This document shows, in pieces, positions 8,423 through 17,100 of a stretch of 64,000 bases of DNA; the stretch's first letter is position 1, and each line of letters starts with the position of its first letter. The DNA lies in the NCBI RefSeq assembly GCF_900112955.1, contig NZ_FONP01000009.1, forward strand, positions 1 through 64,000. The letters are read 5' to 3'. The position numbers were made by a program, and so were the translations under genes. This DNA is from Peptostreptococcus sp. D1. Its GTDB lineage: Bacteria; Bacillota; Clostridia; Peptostreptococcales; Peptostreptococcaceae. The notes below the pieces were generated by a model. It had not been told where the DNA came from. It made no database searches and saw nothing but the letters and a program-made list of their open reading frames with translations.

Positions 8423-9028
8423 CTATAGTGATGACTTAGAGTAGAATTCGACTACTAGTGCGTCATTGATTTCAATTGGCACTTCATCTCTCTCCGGCAT
8501 TCTTGAAAGAACTGCTGAGAAATTAGCCTGATCCTTAGTTAAATAAGGGTATTCGCTTAGTGAAGCAGCCTCAAAATTAGCCTTGAATAAAGGATTAGTT
8601 CTATATTTTTCTCTTAGTGATATTTCATCTCCAACACTTACAATGAATGAAGGTATATCAACTTTTCTTCCATTTACATGGATGTTTCCATGACCTACCA
8701 TCTGTCTTGCCTGTCTGATTGAGTTAGCTAGACCCATTCTGTATACTAGGTTATCTAGTCTACATTCCAAAGTCTTTATAACTGCATTACCAGTTGTTTC
8801 CTTAGAATTCTGAGCCTTCTTCATATAAATTCTCATCTGCTTTTCAGAAATTCCGTAGTAAGCTCTTAATCTCTGCTTTTCTAGCAACTGCTGTCCATAT
8901 GGTGAAAGCTTCTTATCACTTCTAGCAGTTCCCTTTCCCGCTCTGTTCATTGCTTTTGGATGACCACAAACATTAAGTCCTAGTCTTCTTGACAATTTGA
9001 ACTTAGGTCCCTTTGTAATTGATGACAT
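8423..9028 (-). CDS. rpsD: 30S ribosomal protein S4
   Basis: The 201-residue protein begins [19 protein letters not shown] and continues through the S4 N-terminal domain (about 1-95). The S4 RNA-binding domain follows at about 95-155 ([32 protein letters not shown]). It binds 16S rRNA early in small-subunit assembly. It is alone rather than in the alpha ribosomal operon, as in Bacillus and many clostridia, where S4 represses its own mRNA. The structured 160-base leader upstream fits that control. Its N-terminus lacks the usual zinc-binding cysteine set, with only one Cys near residue 21. Confidence 0.96.
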   Translation of the reverse strand: MSSITKGPKFKLSRRLGLNVCGHPKAMNRAGKGTARSDKKLSPYGQQLLEKQRLRAYYGISEKQMRIYMKKAQNSKETTGNAVIKTLECRLDNLVYRMGLANSIRQARQMVGHGNIHVNGRKVDIPSFIVSVGDEISLREKYRTNPLFKANFEAASLSEYPYLTKDQANFSAVLSRMPERDEVPIEINDALVVEFYSKSSL

Positions 9029-9192
9029 AATTTTTTCTCCTTTTTAAAATAATAATTTGGATGCACACCTTGTGCATTGTCCACGAAAATGGATGTGTAA
9101 ACATACTATTTCAGCCGCAAAGACTAACTGTCTTAGATATATTTGCTACATTGTCCATTTAAAGGCTATGCCTCTATGCTGTAATTCACAGC
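9029..9192 (-). promoter_or_regulatory. Structured rpsD mRNA leader (candidate S4 autoregulatory site)
   Basis: From the predicted transcription start near 9192 down to the rpsD start codon there are about 160 untranslated bases. They hold several local hairpins: GCTGT/ACAGC at the 5' end, AGAGGC/GCCTTT, TCCATTTTCGTGGA, and TGCACAAGGTGTGCA close to the ribosome binding site (AAGGAG). Monocistronic rpsD in Bacillus is known to be repressed by S4 through its leader. Assignment to that element is inference. Confidence 0.55.
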
Positions 9193-9198
9193 ATTAAT

Positions 9199-9227
9199 AC
9201 TATACCATTTTTTACAACAATTGTAAA
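9199..9227 (-). promoter_or_regulatory. rpsD promoter
   Basis: On the minus strand a TTTACA box (9227-9222) and a TATAGT box (9204-9199) are separated by exactly 17 bp. The predicted start of transcription is near 9192. Confidence 0.75.
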
Positions 9228-9313
9228 TACTATTATATAATAATATCAGCTTTTTCCCAAAAATTAACTTCGAGAATTTTACCTTTTTTCTAAAGCTATG
9301 ATTCTAACAGCTA

Positions 9314-10849
9314 TTACAATAATGGTGAAAACAGCCTCAAAATACACTGCCTAATTCTCAGTACAGTCGATCTATCTGATGAGTAATTATGTGTAACCTC
9401 CTCACATTGCTCAAAAACACTCTCAAAATCCTTTTTCATTTCCAAAATCACAGGATTGTCAGTAATGAAAACACCATTTTCAAAATGTAGATATAGACTT
9501 CTATAGTCCAAATTTATTGTTCCAATAATTGCGTATTTATCATCGGCAATATGTTGCTTTGCATGCATAAATCCCGGTGTATATTCAAAAATTCTTACAC
9601 CCTCTCTCGCCAGTGCAGCATAGTATGATCTAGTCATGCTATATATTACTTTTTTGTCTGGGATACCTGGCGTAATAATCCTCACATCCACTCCTCTTTT
9701 TGCAGCCATTGTCAATTCGTCATTTAATAAATCATCAATTATCAAATATGGAGTCATAATATACAAGTAGTCATTGGCACTCTTTGCCAAATTAATATAT
9801 GCATTTCTCGATACTTTTTCCTCATATAGTGGATTTTCTGAGAATGGCTGGACAATTCCCTCTTCACCCTCAAAATAATCTGCTTGATTCAACAATCTAT
9901 CAATATGCTCTTTTTTATTTATGTCGAATTTAATAGAATTCCACATTTCCAAAAACATTATTGTAAAATTATCTACCGCCCTACCTTCTATTCTCACGCC
10001 CGTATCTTTCCAATATCCATATGGATTTACAATATTGAAATATTCATCGGCGATATTATATCCACCAGTATAGGCAATCTTGCCATCTATGACTGTTATT
10101 TTCCTATGATCTCTATTATTCATAAAGATGTTCAAAATAGGTATCACTGGATTAAAAACCCTACAATTAATCCCCTTCTTTTTGAGTTTTTTCGTAAATG
10201 AAGTATTTACAAAGCCAATACTCCCCATATCGTCATAGAGTATTCTAACATCAACACCTTCTTTGACCTTTTGTACCAAAATATCTTCAAGCTCTCTAAA
10301 TGACTCCGAATCTTCAATTGCGTGATATTCCATAAATATGAAATTTTTCGCATTTTTCATATCTTCCTTTTGAGCAGCTATCCCCTCATAAGCCTCACTA
10401 AAATACCTGATTTTATTCCCCTTATATGGAGGCATTTTTCCATGCTTGCTTATATAATATGACTGTCCAAAGGCAACACTATCTCTTTCTCTAAGCTCAT
10501 TTAAAACCGATCTATCAGATATCAAAATACTGTCAAATATTCCATAAATCGACTTATATCTTCTTTTCGTAAAAAAACGTGAAAACCTACTTCCAAATAA
10601 TGTATAAAAAATAACACCAGCTAATGGCAAAACTAAAAGAAAAAACATCCAAGGCATCTTAATATTTGCGTTAGTGTGTTTTCCGTATACCTTAAGAGCT
10701 AAAACAACCGATAGAAGCTGTGTTATTACAGTCACCAACTGATAGTAACTGCTAAGTCTGTAAAACATAAAATAAATCCATGATACTTGAACAATTAAGG
10801 CTATCCCAGCCACTATCCCCCTTCTAATTCCATTACGTCTATCTTCCAC
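9314..10849 (-). CDS. cls: Cardiolipin synthase
   Basis: The 511-residue membrane protein joins two phosphatidylglycerol molecules to make cardiolipin. It has two N-terminal transmembrane segments (about 12-32 and 40-75) and two phospholipase D (HKD) motifs. The first is HRKITVIDGKIAYTGGYN at about 245 and the second is HAKQHIADDKYAIIGTINLD at about 424. Each supplies His, Lys and Asp to the active site. The start is GTG at 10849, five bases or so after the stop of the small cysteine-rich gene, so the two form an operon. The ribosome binding site of this start is weak, which suggests coupling to the upstream gene. Confidence 0.93.
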   Translation of the reverse strand: MEDRRNGIRRGIVAGIALIVQVSWIYFMFYRLSSYYQLVTVITQLLSVVLALKVYGKHTNANIKMPWMFFLLVLPLAGVIFYTLFGSRFSRFFTKRRYKSIYGIFDSILISDRSVLNELRERDSVAFGQSYYISKHGKMPPYKGNKIRYFSEAYEGIAAQKEDMKNAKNFIFMEYHAIEDSESFRELEDILVQKVKEGVDVRILYDDMGSIGFVNTSFTKKLKKKGINCRVFNPVIPILNIFMNNRDHRKITVIDGKIAYTGGYNIADEYFNIVNPYGYWKDTGVRIEGRAVDNFTIMFLEMWNSIKFDINKKEHIDRLLNQADYFEGEEGIVQPFSENPLYEEKVSRNAYINLAKSANDYLYIMTPYLIIDDLLNDELTMAAKRGVDVRIITPGIPDKKVIYSMTRSYYAALAREGVRIFEYTPGFMHAKQHIADDKYAIIGTINLDYRSLYLHFENGVFITDNPVILEMKKDFESVFEQCEEVTHNYSSDRSTVLRIRQCILRLFSPLL

Positions 10850-10852
10850 TTA

Positions 10853-11140
10853 TTACTCAGCCCCCATTCTTTCAACTATTTTTGTAGCCTCAACAATTTC
10901 TTTAAATTTTGAGATAATATAATCATAGTTATCTCTTACATGTGGCAATAAACAATTTGTACAGTCCTTCACACCAGATTCAGTTATAGAAAAGTTTCCG
11001 CCACATTTCTTACCCAGTGCATAAAGAGGACAATAGCAGAATAGACAATTAAAGCTTTCTTTTTTTAAACTACTACCTTCCAATTTGTGACATGGAAAAA
11101 ATTCGCATTCAGCATGACTAAAAAATTTATATTTTTTCAT
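10853..11140 (-). CDS. Cysteine-rich small domain protein
   Basis: This 95-residue protein belongs to the cysteine-rich small domain family (Pfam PF04071 by pattern). It has at least nine cysteines, in the blocks ECEFFPCHK, CLFCYCPLY, KKCGGNF and KDCTNCLLPH. These could bind zinc or an iron-sulfur cluster. Its function is unknown. In many anaerobes such proteins sit beside cobalamin or metal genes, but here the partner is cardiolipin synthase, with almost no gap between them. Confidence 0.8.
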   Translation of the reverse strand: MKKYKFFSHAECEFFPCHKLEGSSLKKESFNCLFCYCPLYALGKKCGGNFSITESGVKDCTNCLLPHVRDNYDYIISKFKEIVEATKIVERMGAE

Positions 11141-11337
11141 ATAATAACCCTTTATTTAGATTCAATCTAAACCAAATCCTTTCTTGTAATCGTATTCAAC
11201 TATAATATAGTATGAACTCTTTGCGTAATTTTATAATTTGTTTTTCGGTACATATATTATACACCAAACAAAGTAACTTTTGTTTAAATTACTGTTTATT
11301 TTATCAATTATATAGCTATATATCAATAAAATTGTGG

Positions 11338-11343
11338 TATAAT
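11338..11343 (+). promoter_or_regulatory. Extended -10 promoter element of hflX and leader hairpin
   Basis: TATAAT preceded by TGG makes an extended -10 element. In the leader, the arms 11352-11360 and 11383-11391 (ATTTACCAA and its complement, plus an inner CATC/GATG pair) can form a hairpin that hides an in-frame ATG at 11377. The remainder of the 11141-11436 gap is AT-rich with nothing else recognisable. Confidence 0.5.
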
Positions 11344-11436
11344 TATTGTAAATTTACCAACATCATCTAAGAATGGATGCTCTTGGTAAATACTTTAGAC
11401 TCAAAAACAGGAGGATACTACATAGTATATAATGAT

Positions 11437-12744
11437 ATGAACGATTTAAATATAAATAATGAAGACATGATAAACCAGAGAGAGAAAGCCCTCTGCGTAG
11501 GTCTTAATCTTACGTCGAACAGCTTGCGAAAATCAGAAATAGATATTGAAGCTTCAATGAAGGAGCTTATAGAGCTAGTAAAGGCTGCTGGTGGCGAGGT
11601 TGTCGGTGATTTGACTCAAAACAGATCCACAATTGATGCTGCCACATACCTGGGAAGCGGAAAAATAGAAGAAATAAAAAACTATGCCGAAAGCCTAGAT
11701 GCTACAATGGTTGTTTTTAATGACGAGTTGTCTGGTGCTCAAATAAGAAATATTGAAAACATTGTTGGAAAAAAAATAATCGACAGAACAACTTTGATAT
11801 TGGATATTTTCGCACAAAGAGCACATAGTAAAGAGGGAAAGCTGCAAGTAGAGCTTGCACAATTAAAATATAGATTACCTAGACTGTACGGCATGGGTGG
11901 ACATATGAGTAGAACTGGAGCAGGTATAGGTACAAGAGGTCCAGGTGAACAAAAATTAGAAAAGGATAAAAGACATATCCTAAACAGAGCGGCAAGCATC
12001 AGAGAGGAATTAAGAGAGGTTTCAAAAAATAGAGAAACTCAAAGAGTTCAAAGAGCAAAGAATAATATTCCAATAGTGGCTCTGGTAGGATACACAAATG
12101 CCGGAAAATCAACATTACTCAACGAGATAATAAAAAAACATCCAGAATATGAAAAGGAAAAAGACGTATTTGTGAAGGATATGCTATTTGCAACCCTTGA
12201 TGTATCTTTGAGAAAGTCTGCTCTTCCAAATAAAAAAGAATTTCTAATAGTAGATACTGTTGGTTTTGTAAGTAAGCTTCCACATGATTTAATTGAAGCA
12301 TTCAAAGCAACCTTGGAAGAAGTAAAATATGCTGACTTAATTCTTCACGTTATTGATGCCACTAATAAAAGCTCAGATATTCAAAGGCTGACTACAGAAA
12401 GTGTGTTAAAGGACTTGGGTGCTAATGACAAAGAAACTATAACAGTCTACAATAAAATAGATCAGCTGGAATTAGATATTTATCCGAAAAACCAAAAAGA
12501 TATCGTCTATATTTCTGCAAAAAATGGAATAAATATAGACAAGCTGATGAATCTAATTCAAGAGTCGATTATGGAGAAAACATACAATGTAAATCTGCTG
12601 TTACCTTTTGAAAGAGGTAATATCTTCAGCTCAATCAAGGACAAATACGTATTGGACAGATTTGAATATACTGCTGAAGGTATCGATCTAATAGTATCCT
12701 TAGATGAAATGGACTACAATAGCTATAAAAAATATATAAAATAA
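11437..12744 (+). CDS. hflX: GTPase HflX
   Basis: The protein is about 435 residues, a normal length for HflX, a ribosome-associated GTPase that splits stalled or heat-damaged 70S ribosomes. The N-terminal HflX domain has EASMKELIELVKAAGGEVVG, DELSGAQIRNIE and the glycine-rich loop MSRTGAGIGTRGPGE. The G domain follows with the P-loop GYTNAGKST (G1), DTVGFVSKLP (G3) and YNKIDQ (G4). The start is uncertain. AGGAGG lies at 11409-11414, 22 bases before ATG 11437, and the in-frame codon at the ideal distance is ATA. The ATG at 11377 has no ribosome binding site. A paralogue follows 13 bp downstream. Confidence 0.93.
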   Translation: MNDLNINNEDMINQREKALCVGLNLTSNSLRKSEIDIEASMKELIELVKAAGGEVVGDLTQNRSTIDAATYLGSGKIEEIKNYAESLDATMVVFNDELSGAQIRNIENIVGKKIIDRTTLILDIFAQRAHSKEGKLQVELAQLKYRLPRLYGMGGHMSRTGAGIGTRGPGEQKLEKDKRHILNRAASIREELREVSKNRETQRVQRAKNNIPIVALVGYTNAGKSTLLNEIIKKHPEYEKEKDVFVKDMLFATLDVSLRKSALPNKKEFLIVDTVGFVSKLPHDLIEAFKATLEEVKYADLILHVIDATNKSSDIQRLTTESVLKDLGANDKETITVYNKIDQLELDIYPKNQKDIVYISAKNGINIDKLMNLIQESIMEKTYNVNLLLPFERGNIFSSIKDKYVLDRFEYTAEGIDLIVSLDEMDYNSYKKYIK

Positions 12745-12757
12745 TCAGGAGGTCCCT

Positions 12758-14053
12758 ATGGAAAAATTAATTATTTCGCAAAAAGATCTAAGCAAATTCG
12801 ATGAAATCGGTATAACTATAGCCGTAGCCGAGGACATAATCATCCATGCTACATCAGTTGAGGAATCTATGGTGGAATTGAAGGAGCTCGTTCAAGCAGC
12901 CGGAGGAGATGTAAGAGCTGAGCTGATACTTCACCAAAAAATCGATCCAGATTACTATCTAGATAAGGAAACCTTGGACTATGTAATCAGACAGCTAAAG
13001 GATTTAGATGCAAATATGCTCGTATTTATAGACGAATTAACTGGAACACAGATCAAAAATATCGAGGAATTATCTGGTGTAAAGGTTGTAGACAGAACGA
13101 TGCTTCTATTAGACATACTTGCAAATAGAGCCAATAGAAGAGAGGGAAAACTTGAAATAGAAAAAGCGCAGCTTTCATATAGACTAGATAGATTGGAAGG
13201 TTTTCAGGGAATATATAAATACGGCTCTGGAATATGTGTAAATAACCCCTTCGGAAACAGAATTCTTACTGATGAGGAAGCTATAAAAGAAAAAATTCAG
13301 TCAATCAAAATCGATTTGAGTGTCATTGTAAAAAACAGATTTGTCCAGAGATCAAAAAAATTAGGAAAAAATCTTCCGCTCGTTGCATTTACTGGATATA
13401 CAAATTCAGGAAAATCCGCTATTATCAACGAATTGATGAAATTAGATTCAGATTATACAAGAGAAAGCGAAATAGTGGTAAAAGACAAGATGCTGTCAAC
13501 AATGGACGTTTCCTTAAGAAAATCCGTTCTACCAAACGGACAAGACTTTTTGGTTGTTGACACGATAGGATTTGTAAGCGATGTTCCAAGACCAATGCTA
13601 ACTGCCTTTAGATCGACTTTTGAAGAAATAAGCTATGCCGATCTTATCATCAACGTTTTCGATGCAAGCTCTAATGGACAGGATATCCAGAAAAATATTA
13701 TGGATTATACCTTTGAAAAAATTGGAGTTACAAACAAGAAAAAAATATCTGTTTACAATAAGGCAGATAAGCTTGATGTCATTCCTGAAAGCACAGACGA
13801 AAAAATATACATTTCAGCAAAAAGTGGTTACAATATGGATAAATTGCTAGATGCTATTCAGTCAAATTTATTCCAAAAGTCTTACGAAGAAATTCTTCTT
13901 ATACCATATTCAAAATATGAAGCTTTCAATGAAATAAGATCTAACAGAGTAATTGAAATGGAAGATTTTGAAATGACGAATGATGGAATAAAGCTTAGAC
14001 TAGTTATGAATCAGTCAGAGCTTGATAAATATAAAGAGCTTATAGCTAAATAA
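12758..14053 (+). CDS. Divergent HflX-like GTPase (tandem paralogue)
   Basis: The 431-residue protein is homologous to the preceding HflX along its whole length (compare DELTGTQIKNIEELSG, DRTMLLLDILANRA and DVSLRKSVLPN). It keeps the P-loop GYTNSGKSA, DTIGFVSDVP and YNKADKL, so nucleotide binding should persist. The last P-loop position is Ala rather than Thr. The glycine-rich ribosome-facing loop (GxGxGTRGPGE in HflX) is replaced by YKYGSGICVNNPFGN. The start has a strong AGGAGG seven bases upstream. It probably arose by tandem duplication with altered function. Confidence 0.85.
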   Translation: MEKLIISQKDLSKFDEIGITIAVAEDIIIHATSVEESMVELKELVQAAGGDVRAELILHQKIDPDYYLDKETLDYVIRQLKDLDANMLVFIDELTGTQIKNIEELSGVKVVDRTMLLLDILANRANRREGKLEIEKAQLSYRLDRLEGFQGIYKYGSGICVNNPFGNRILTDEEAIKEKIQSIKIDLSVIVKNRFVQRSKKLGKNLPLVAFTGYTNSGKSAIINELMKLDSDYTRESEIVVKDKMLSTMDVSLRKSVLPNGQDFLVVDTIGFVSDVPRPMLTAFRSTFEEISYADLIINVFDASSNGQDIQKNIMDYTFEKIGVTNKKKISVYNKADKLDVIPESTDEKIYISAKSGYNMDKLLDAIQSNLFQKSYEEILLIPYSKYEAFNEIRSNRVIEMEDFEMTNDGIKLRLVMNQSELDKYKELIAK

Positions 14054-14086
14054 TAATTACACCAAAAATATGTATTTAACTAAAAA

Positions 14087-14180
14087 AGCTCGCACATTCC
14101 AAAAATTGCTGTGTTCTCCAAAATAAGCTAGAATATACTAGTCTTGAAAACAACACATCGACAAGGAATGCTGCGAGCCT
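14087..14180. terminator. Large imperfect foldback between hflX-like gene and dac gene
   Basis: The outer arms GCTCGCA-CATTCC (from 14088) and GGAATGCTGCGAGC (to 14178) pair with one bulge, and further pairing continues inward (TGTGTT with AACACA, CTAG with CTAG). Poly-A lies to the left and CCTTTATTTTTT to the right. As the flanking genes converge, it most likely terminates both. It is much longer than a usual terminator. Confidence 0.65.
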
Positions 14181-14187
14181 TTATTTT

Positions 14188-15456
14188 TTAAAATAATTTA
14201 AAAACCGGATATTCACCATTGCTATCTATGCCAAGTAAGGTTGAGTATATTGCAGAAAATGAAACCTTCAGCTTGTCAAAATAAGGCAGCTTTTCGAGTG
14301 GCTTTTCCGTATATATATTACTCTCGGAAATGACATTGTCATATTTATCCTTTAATACCATTTTTCCAATCGGACTGTCGTTATTATCCATCAATTTAAC
14401 AGTGTTGTACCTAATACTCTGCTTTATTTTTTCAGTATCCTTTTTCATTACCTTTATTTCATTTCTTGAAGAAACATCAATATTAAAAATTGATAGACCT
14501 CCTAAATTCGTATTTGAAATCTTTGAGCTTTTACTATACAAAAGCTTTGTTTTGTAGTGCTTTGCGATGTAAGTCAATGCATTAAATGTCGTGCTTTTTC
14601 TAGCGTCTTTACTAGGTGCTCCAAGAGATACACCTACCAACCTGTTTTTATAATCATTACCATTTCCCTTATCAGTAATCATCGAATACGCAAGACAATA
14701 CCCAGCACTGTCTGTGAAGCCCGTCTTTAATCCATCTACACTGCTTATTAGCGGAATCAAAGGATTAGTATTTTCTTTATTTATTTTTTTTGCAACACCA
14801 GTAAAATGAGATTTATTGGTTATTTTAATCAATTTATTTGGATATTTTTTGTATATCCAAAAAGATAGTTTCAATACATCTCTCGCTGTCGTTTCATTCT
14901 CAACAGACATTACCCTGCCATCATAGTTTATCTTCTCTGGAAGTCCGTTTGGATTATAAAATTTTGTATTTGTCATTCCCAGCTCGACAGCCTTTTTATT
15001 CATTAATTTCGCAAAATTTTCATAGCTTCCACCTATATGTCTTGCAATTGCCAGCGCTGCATCGTTGGCTGAAATCAACATCATTCCCTCCATAAGCTCT
15101 CTCAGAGTTACCTTATCGCCAGCAACCAATTCCATATGAGTGCCATATCGGTTTACATCCGATTGTACAATTGTAACTATATCATCTTCTGAAGCTTTTT
15201 TTGAATCTATTGCATCAAATGCTATTAGCAATGTCATAACCTTTGAAATACTTGCCATCGACTGCACATTATCAGCATTCTTTTCATAGATAATCCTACC
15301 AGTATCTATATCTGAAATTATTGCCGATCTTGAAAATGAGTCATTATATCTAGTAGCCTCAGCATATGAAGCCATTGCGAATTGACATGATAATACCAAT
15401 GACATCACAGAAGCTATTACCACCTTCCGAAAGAACATAATCCTATTTTGATTCAC
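14188..15456 (-). CDS. D-alanyl-D-alanine carboxypeptidase (DacF/PBP5 type)
   Basis: The protein of about 422 residues removes the terminal D-Ala from peptidoglycan stem peptides. It has an N-terminal signal segment (VVIASVMSLVLSCQFAMASYA). The three penicillin-binding motifs are in order: SISK with the nucleophile Ser at about 65, SAND at about 125, and KTGF at about 230. The C-terminal 110 residues form the PBP5-type beta domain, ending in an amphipathic helix-like segment. The GTG at 15456 is preferred because GAGAGGTG lies seven bases upstream; a TTG two codons earlier is too close to that site. Confidence 0.92.
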   Translation of the reverse strand: MNQNRIMFFRKVVIASVMSLVLSCQFAMASYAEATRYNDSFSRSAIISDIDTGRIIYEKNADNVQSMASISKVMTLLIAFDAIDSKKASEDDIVTIVQSDVNRYGTHMELVAGDKVTLRELMEGMMLISANDAALAIARHIGGSYENFAKLMNKKAVELGMTNTKFYNPNGLPEKINYDGRVMSVENETTARDVLKLSFWIYKKYPNKLIKITNKSHFTGVAKKINKENTNPLIPLISSVDGLKTGFTDSAGYCLAYSMITDKGNGNDYKNRLVGVSLGAPSKDARKSTTFNALTYIAKHYKTKLLYSKSSKISNTNLGGLSIFNIDVSSRNEIKVMKKDTEKIKQSIRYNTVKLMDNNDSPIGKMVLKDKYDNVISESNIYTEKPLEKLPYFDKLKVSFSAIYSTLLGIDSNGEYPVFKLF

Positions 15457-15612
15457 ATCCAAACACCTCTCAATTTAATATCAAATATATCTTACAATAT
15501 AAAATTCAATAATACAATACAAAATAAGTAACAATTACAATAATTTCAATAACATCAAAGGTAACAATTTGAAAATAATATTGAAAATTTTTGAAGCTGT
15601 TACTTTTGTTGT

Positions 15613-15641
15613 TTGACATAAAGTATCTCTTAACTTAAAAT
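15613..15641 (+). promoter_or_regulatory. Promoter of the DUF4364 gene
   Basis: A consensus TTGACA (15613-15618) and TAAAAT (15636-15641) are separated by 17 bp. They lie 36 bp upstream of the start codon. Confidence 0.75.
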
Positions 15642-15676
15642 TATATTATATGATTATGATTTTAGGAGGGTACACC

Positions 15677-16210
15677 ATGTTTGATAAGAATTTTGATGAA
15701 CTGATAACAGAAAAACTCACAATACTATATACCTTAAATAAGATAAAAAAAGATATGACCGATGCTCAGCTCGCAAATGTAATCCTTAGTACCGAAATAC
15801 TGGATTATTTTACGCTTATGTCACTCCTGCAAAATATGATAGAAACCAAAATAGTAACAACCTATAAAAAAAATGGTACTATTTTATATTCGATAACACA
15901 GAATGGACTCGAAGTATTGACATCATTTATTGACAGAATACCCGACTATTTTATAAAAAAAATAGACAAGTATATAGACGAAAATTACGATGAAATTTTC
16001 ACAGAGAGGATTATGTTTAAGGCAGACTACGATAAAAATTATGATTTTAACTATACTGTTGTAGCTTCAGTTACAAAAGGCTCTTCAGAGATTTTTAAAA
16101 CTAGTTTTTTAGTTGAAAATGAAGATGATGCAAAAAGAATCTCCAGTAAATGGGTAAAATCTGGAAACGAAGAATATCTAAAGATTTTGAATATATTCGG
16201 TCTCATATAA
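15677..16210 (+). CDS. DUF4364 family protein
   Basis: The 177-residue protein matches the DUF4364 family by pattern: KLTILYTLNKIKKDMTDAQLANVIL is a winged-helix-like N-terminus (about 10-80), and the C-terminal half is an alpha/beta domain. Members are common in clostridia, with no established function. A transcription-related role is suggested by the fold. ATG 15677 has AGGAGGG seven bases upstream; an earlier in-frame ATG at 15650 lacks one. Confidence 0.75.
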   Translation: MFDKNFDELITEKLTILYTLNKIKKDMTDAQLANVILSTEILDYFTLMSLLQNMIETKIVTTYKKNGTILYSITQNGLEVLTSFIDRIPDYFIKKIDKYIDENYDEIFTERIMFKADYDKNYDFNYTVVASVTKGSSEIFKTSFLVENEDDAKRISSKWVKSGNEEYLKILNIFGLI

Positions 16211-16212
16211 CA

Positions 16213-16258
16213 CAAAAGGAGAATACAGAAACACCAAATCACTGTACTCTCCTTTTTT
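16213..16258 (+). terminator. Terminator after the DUF4364 gene
   Basis: AAAGGAGAATACAG pairs with CTGTACTCTCCTTTT (one mismatch) and is followed by a T-run. It lies 3 bp past the stop codon. Confidence 0.7.
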
Positions 16259-16285
16259 AGAACATACCTTCTAGCTAATTATAGC

Positions 16286-16903
16286 CTACCTTCTAGCTAA
16301 AGATATCACATTTTCTTCTATAACAACAAATTCAATATCAGTTTTTTCCAATATTCCTTTGATAAATGCCCTTCTTAGCTCCGTATAGTATTTATGAAAA
16401 TCTAAATCCCAATATGTCCAGTACTTCATCGTAGTAGGTCTCGTTCTCGTCCATACAACTTCATCGTACCTGTCATCCACTATTTTATTGAACTCTTCAG
16501 ATTTTCCACCATCCAACAATAGGTTTCTAATCACCCAGTATATCTCGATAACGGGTTTACCTTCATATTCCGGAGCAACCTCCGTCCCCATTTTATAGAA
16601 CGCGTCCTTCAAGTGCATCATCTGACTTTCATCAGCATCGATTATTTTCTTTACAGAGTAGGCAAATCTATTTTCTATTATCGCCAAATTTTTTTCAAGC
16701 CACCTTACGTCGCCTTCATATTTATCCACAATACTATCGACATCATCTATCTCAATTTGACCACAAGTATCATCTATATCTTTACCCAAATCGTCATAAA
16801 GTCCATACTCATCAGATATATCAACACTAGCCTGAACAAACCTTTCCTGCTGTAACATCCTAATATATGTTTTTTTCAAATTTTCCCTTTTTTGATTGTC
16901 CAT
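16286..16903 (-). CDS. Conserved-looking protein of unknown function
   Basis: I do not recognise this 205-residue soluble protein. It is rich in Asp and Glu (pI probably low) and mostly helical by composition, with a tryptophan/tyrosine-rich segment near the C-terminus (TMKYWTYWDLDFHKYY). There is no signal peptide, membrane segment or catalytic motif. ATG 16903 is six bases after AGAGGTG, while a GTG three codons earlier overlaps that site. It stands between a convergent DUF4364 gene and folC on the same strand, about 200 bp from folC. Confidence 0.6.
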   Translation of the reverse strand: MDNQKRENLKKTYIRMLQQERFVQASVDISDEYGLYDDLGKDIDDTCGQIEIDDVDSIVDKYEGDVRWLEKNLAIIENRFAYSVKKIIDADESQMMHLKDAFYKMGTEVAPEYEGKPVIEIYWVIRNLLLDGGKSEEFNKIVDDRYDEVVWTRTRPTTMKYWTYWDLDFHKYYTELRRAFIKGILEKTDIEFVVIEENVISLARR

Positions 16904-17100
16904 TCTATTCACCTCTTAATTACTTAATTATCACAATACGTTTTCTCAAAGTGACGTATCGCAAGTCATACAATAAAGCTAGTAATTTTATTATATCACT
17001 TTTACTAATATTTAACAATCTTTTTTATTAACTATTAAAAATGATTTTAATTTTTTTGTTTATTCAGCTACAAATTTTTTTAGATATAAATGCCCGTTTA

